Of a DNA stretch of 64,000 nucleotides, positions 62,354 to 64,000 are shown one piece after another (the stretch's first letter is position 1; each line of letters opens with the position of its first letter). The stretch comes from Actinomycetaceae bacterium (GTDB taxonomy: Bacteria; Actinomycetota; Actinomycetes; Actinomycetales; Actinomycetaceae), in the NCBI GenBank assembly GCA_028724265.1, contig JAQYDG010000005.1:1-64000 (forward strand), read 5' to 3'. The position numbers were made by a program, and so were the translations under genes. A model generated the notes under the pieces. That model was not told the origin of the DNA and made no database searches. It saw nothing but the letters and a program-made list of their open reading frames with translations.

Positions 62354-64000
62354 TTATTTTCCCAGGCGTTCATCCTCCGACCCGCGTCCTTTAAGAATAT
62401 TAGACACTTCCCAAGCGAGATAGTCGCTCACGGTTTTCTTGAAATCATCAAGGGTAGGGGTAGTGTCAACGGGTGCGCTCTGGTTCCAGTCATTGCCTGC
62501 TGTGGGGTCTATCTTGCCTACGTAGTAATCGGATTCGCTTAGATATTTCAGCTTGCTCTTGTCATATCGCACCAGGTCAACAACTTCTTGGTAGCGTTCT
62601 ATGGCGTGATCAACATTGCGTAGGTTGACGCCGCTTTTTGCTTTCTTGCGGTTGGCGCGCTTGTAACCGTCATTCGAGAAGTCAATGAACTTCACCTTGT
62701 CATCAGGGGTGTGCGGCTCGCCCACGCGGAAGACGTAGATTTGGCTTTGCACGTTGGATTTTCCGATAAACAAATCTAGGGGCATTTTGATACTGGCAAG
62801 TAGTGTGGAGTGCTCCAGTATCCGCTTGTTGTACTCAGTGGCCTTGCCACTGCCCGCCGAATTTTGGATAATGATGGCTGCATAGCCTTTATCCATCATG
62901 GAGAGGGCGCGCTCGACGAACACCATGCCGTTACCGGGCGCGGAGTAGGGCGGATTCAGCACAAACGCCGTGGCTGGGAATTTCTCGCTCTTATTGCCGT
63001 ATTCGTAGTTTCCGGAAAAATTGGTGAGTGAGTTGTCATTGATGATGTTGGAGGAGCCGTCTCCCATCAGAATCATGTTGAGCACGGCAAGCATATAGAC
63101 GCTGGGCAGAATTTCGAGCCCGAGGAGCTGTTCAGCCTTTATATGGGCATATTTGCGTTGCAGCTCAACAGGTGACGTAATGTTCGCTTTTGCATCATTC
63201 ATCATTTCGTTCATCGCTGCGACGAGGAGACCTGCCGAACCGGTGGCGAAGTCCCACACGTACGAGTCCTTGTTGACGCGTGCAAGTTTGACGAGGAGTT
63301 TTGCTACATACGACGGTGTGAGCACAACGTCGTTGAGTTTGTCTTGCGAGAATCCCAGCCAGCTATACATTTCGTTGAACAGCTTGCCTGTAAAGTCCGT
63401 CGTGAGCCCGATCTTGTAGTAGATGCCTAGGTCGTCCACGATCTTAGAAAAAACCCGTTTCAGCTGCGTTTCGCCGTTGTGTGGCTTGTTCACGTTCGAG
63501 GCGGTGAGCGTATTTTGCAGCGTGCGAACAATCATCTCCCGTTTTTCCTCAGGCAGACGCTTTTCCTTGAGGAAGCTCGATACTTTACGTAACACGATCT
63601 CGCCGTCTGTGTTTCCGCTCTCGGATGAAGAATGCAAGTCGGATTTCTCCAGTGGTTTTACCTTTCCAGGCACTCCTAGCGTGGCAATAATCGTTGCTGC
63701 CACGAGATAGACGCGATCATTTTCGCCAAGACCTTTTTCTTCCTGGTAAATGTCGTTATTGAGCTTGACGAGGCTGGCCTCAATCTCACGCTCACGCTGA
63801 GCCTTGAGAGCTTCAACTTCCTTTTCTGATAGCTCTAGATTGTCAATGCGCTCGACGAACTCGTCGAAATGCTGCGGGGCAAGGAATGAGAGATCGCTGT
63901 ATTCACCGACTTTTTGTCCAATACCGAAGTTGCTCTTAGAAACGTCATAGACCCCAATTTTGAGCTGTAATACCCCCCCCCCGGAGTTTTGTATCCGGTG
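62354..64000 (-). CDS. hsdM: N-6 DNA methylase, type I-like modification subunit (partial, runs off edge)
   Basis: The frame stays open to the window edge (548 codons visible), so the N-terminus lies outside. SAM motif I is YVWDFATGSAGLLVAA, the catalytic motif IV is LNPPYSAPG, and the C-terminus has KFIDFSNDGYKR. These identify a gamma-type N6-adenine methyltransferase of the HsdM group. N-terminal to it is a helical region (FLAPQHFDEFVERIDNLELS...). Type IIB/IIG-like fusions with an N-terminal nuclease are possible. A run of ten G (63973-63982) lies inside the frame. A GTG at 63703 is within the coding region and is not the true start. Confidence 0.83.
   Translation of the reverse strand, partial: HRIQNSGGGVLQLKIGVYDVSKSNFGIGQKVGEYSDLSFLAPQHFDEFVERIDNLELSEKEVEALKAQREREIEASLVKLNNDIYQEEKGLGENDRVYLVAATIIATLGVPGKVKPLEKSDLHSSSESGNTDGEIVLRKVSSFLKEKRLPEEKREMIVRTLQNTLTASNVNKPHNGETQLKRVFSKIVDDLGIYYKIGLTTDFTGKLFNEMYSWLGFSQDKLNDVVLTPSYVAKLLVKLARVNKDSYVWDFATGSAGLLVAAMNEMMNDAKANITSPVELQRKYAHIKAEQLLGLEILPSVYMLAVLNMILMGDGSSNIINDNSLTNFSGNYEYGNKSEKFPATAFVLNPPYSAPGNGMVFVERALSMMDKGYAAIIIQNSAGSGKATEYNKRILEHSTLLASIKMPLDLFIGKSNVQSQIYVFRVGEPHTPDDKVKFIDFSNDGYKRANRKKAKSGVNLRNVDHAIERYQEVVDLVRYDKSKLKYLSESDYYVGKIDPTAGNDWNQSAPVDTTPTLDDFKKTVSDYLAWEVSNILKGRGSEDERLGK
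63973..63982 (-). repeat. Homopolymer run of ten G within the methylase frame
   Basis: Ten consecutive C on the plus strand read as G10 in the methylase coding strand and code Gly-Gly-Gly-Val in the open frame. Such runs slip during replication and are typical phase-variation switches. The open frame spans it at this length. It lies 18 bases from the window end. Confidence 0.8.

Noticed and set aside
63703-63703. GTG as the start of the methylase
   Set aside because: The frame upstream stays open for 99 more codons with normal protein-like sequence, so the gene begins outside the window.

Overview
The window looks like a chromosomal segment of a mid-GC (estimated mid-50s percent) actinobacterium. 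The best fit is Actinomycetaceae, in the Arcanobacterium/Trueperella range; this genus-level guess is an inference from gene content and composition only. Actinobacterial markers are the GuaB1-type IMPDH-like GMP reductase, a UPF0182 membrane protein, a PDZ-Lon (S16) secreted-type protease, a DUF2342 zincin-like protein and a UvrD2-like helicase. The last four lie together in the order and relative orientation I recall around Mycobacterium uvrD2 (Rv3193c-Rv3198c).

Layout. 0-6.3 kb: M20 amidohydrolase, TetR regulator divergent from a DHA2 drug-efflux MFS, a DUF1801 protein, an endonuclease-III-like glycosylase and an FMN reductase. 6.8-12.6 kb: three full-length ABC exporters, two of them an overlapping, probably heterodimeric pair. 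13-15 kb: an AspT/YidE-type transporter with TrkA-C domains and a small membrane protein. 15.2-19.7 kb: a thiamine uptake operon (thiB-thiP-thiQ) behind a TPP riboswitch, whose aptamer overlaps the 3' end of an upstream nucleoside-deoxyribosyltransferase-like gene. 20-26 kb: DoxX, Mug glycosylase, MFS, pirin, metallo-beta-lactamase-fold hydrolase and amino-acid permease. 26.4-32.9 kb: gap, an L,D-transpeptidase, phosphofructokinase, an internally duplicated helical protein and guaB1. 33-35.5 kb: a repetitive beta-structure protein and a small alpha/beta hydrolase. 35.6-39.9 kb: a PadR-ABC-FtsX cassette with a clear promoter and a 27-bp palindrome. 40-45.8 kb: orphan ilvN, ribokinase, GtrA, IMPase-family and DagK-family genes, trpS. 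45.9-58.9 kb: glgX, mnmA, then the conserved uvrD2 / E1-like / DUF2342 / PDZ-Lon / UPF0182 block. 59-61 kb: AzgA-type purine permease and initiator tRNA-fMet. 61.2-64 kb: the specificity and modification subunits of a type I-like restriction-modification system, running off the right edge.

Regulation that can be read directly: a TPP riboswitch followed by a hairpin that buries the thiB ribosome binding site; an exact 14-bp palindrome in a candidate promoter spacer of the MFS pump next to its TetR gene; the PadR palindrome just after a promoter; several long-stem terminators; and a consensus-like promoter with 17-bp spacing in front of the tRNA.

The most unusual signals are the restriction-modification locus (a run of ten G inside the modification-subunit reading frame, and a specificity-subunit frame that lacks a normal start and looks shifted by one base), the orphan E1-like/RRE-like protein in the uvrD2 block, the riboswitch-gene overlap, and a degenerate 19-20 bp tandem array upstream of ilvN. 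No insertion sequence, CRISPR array or rRNA was seen.
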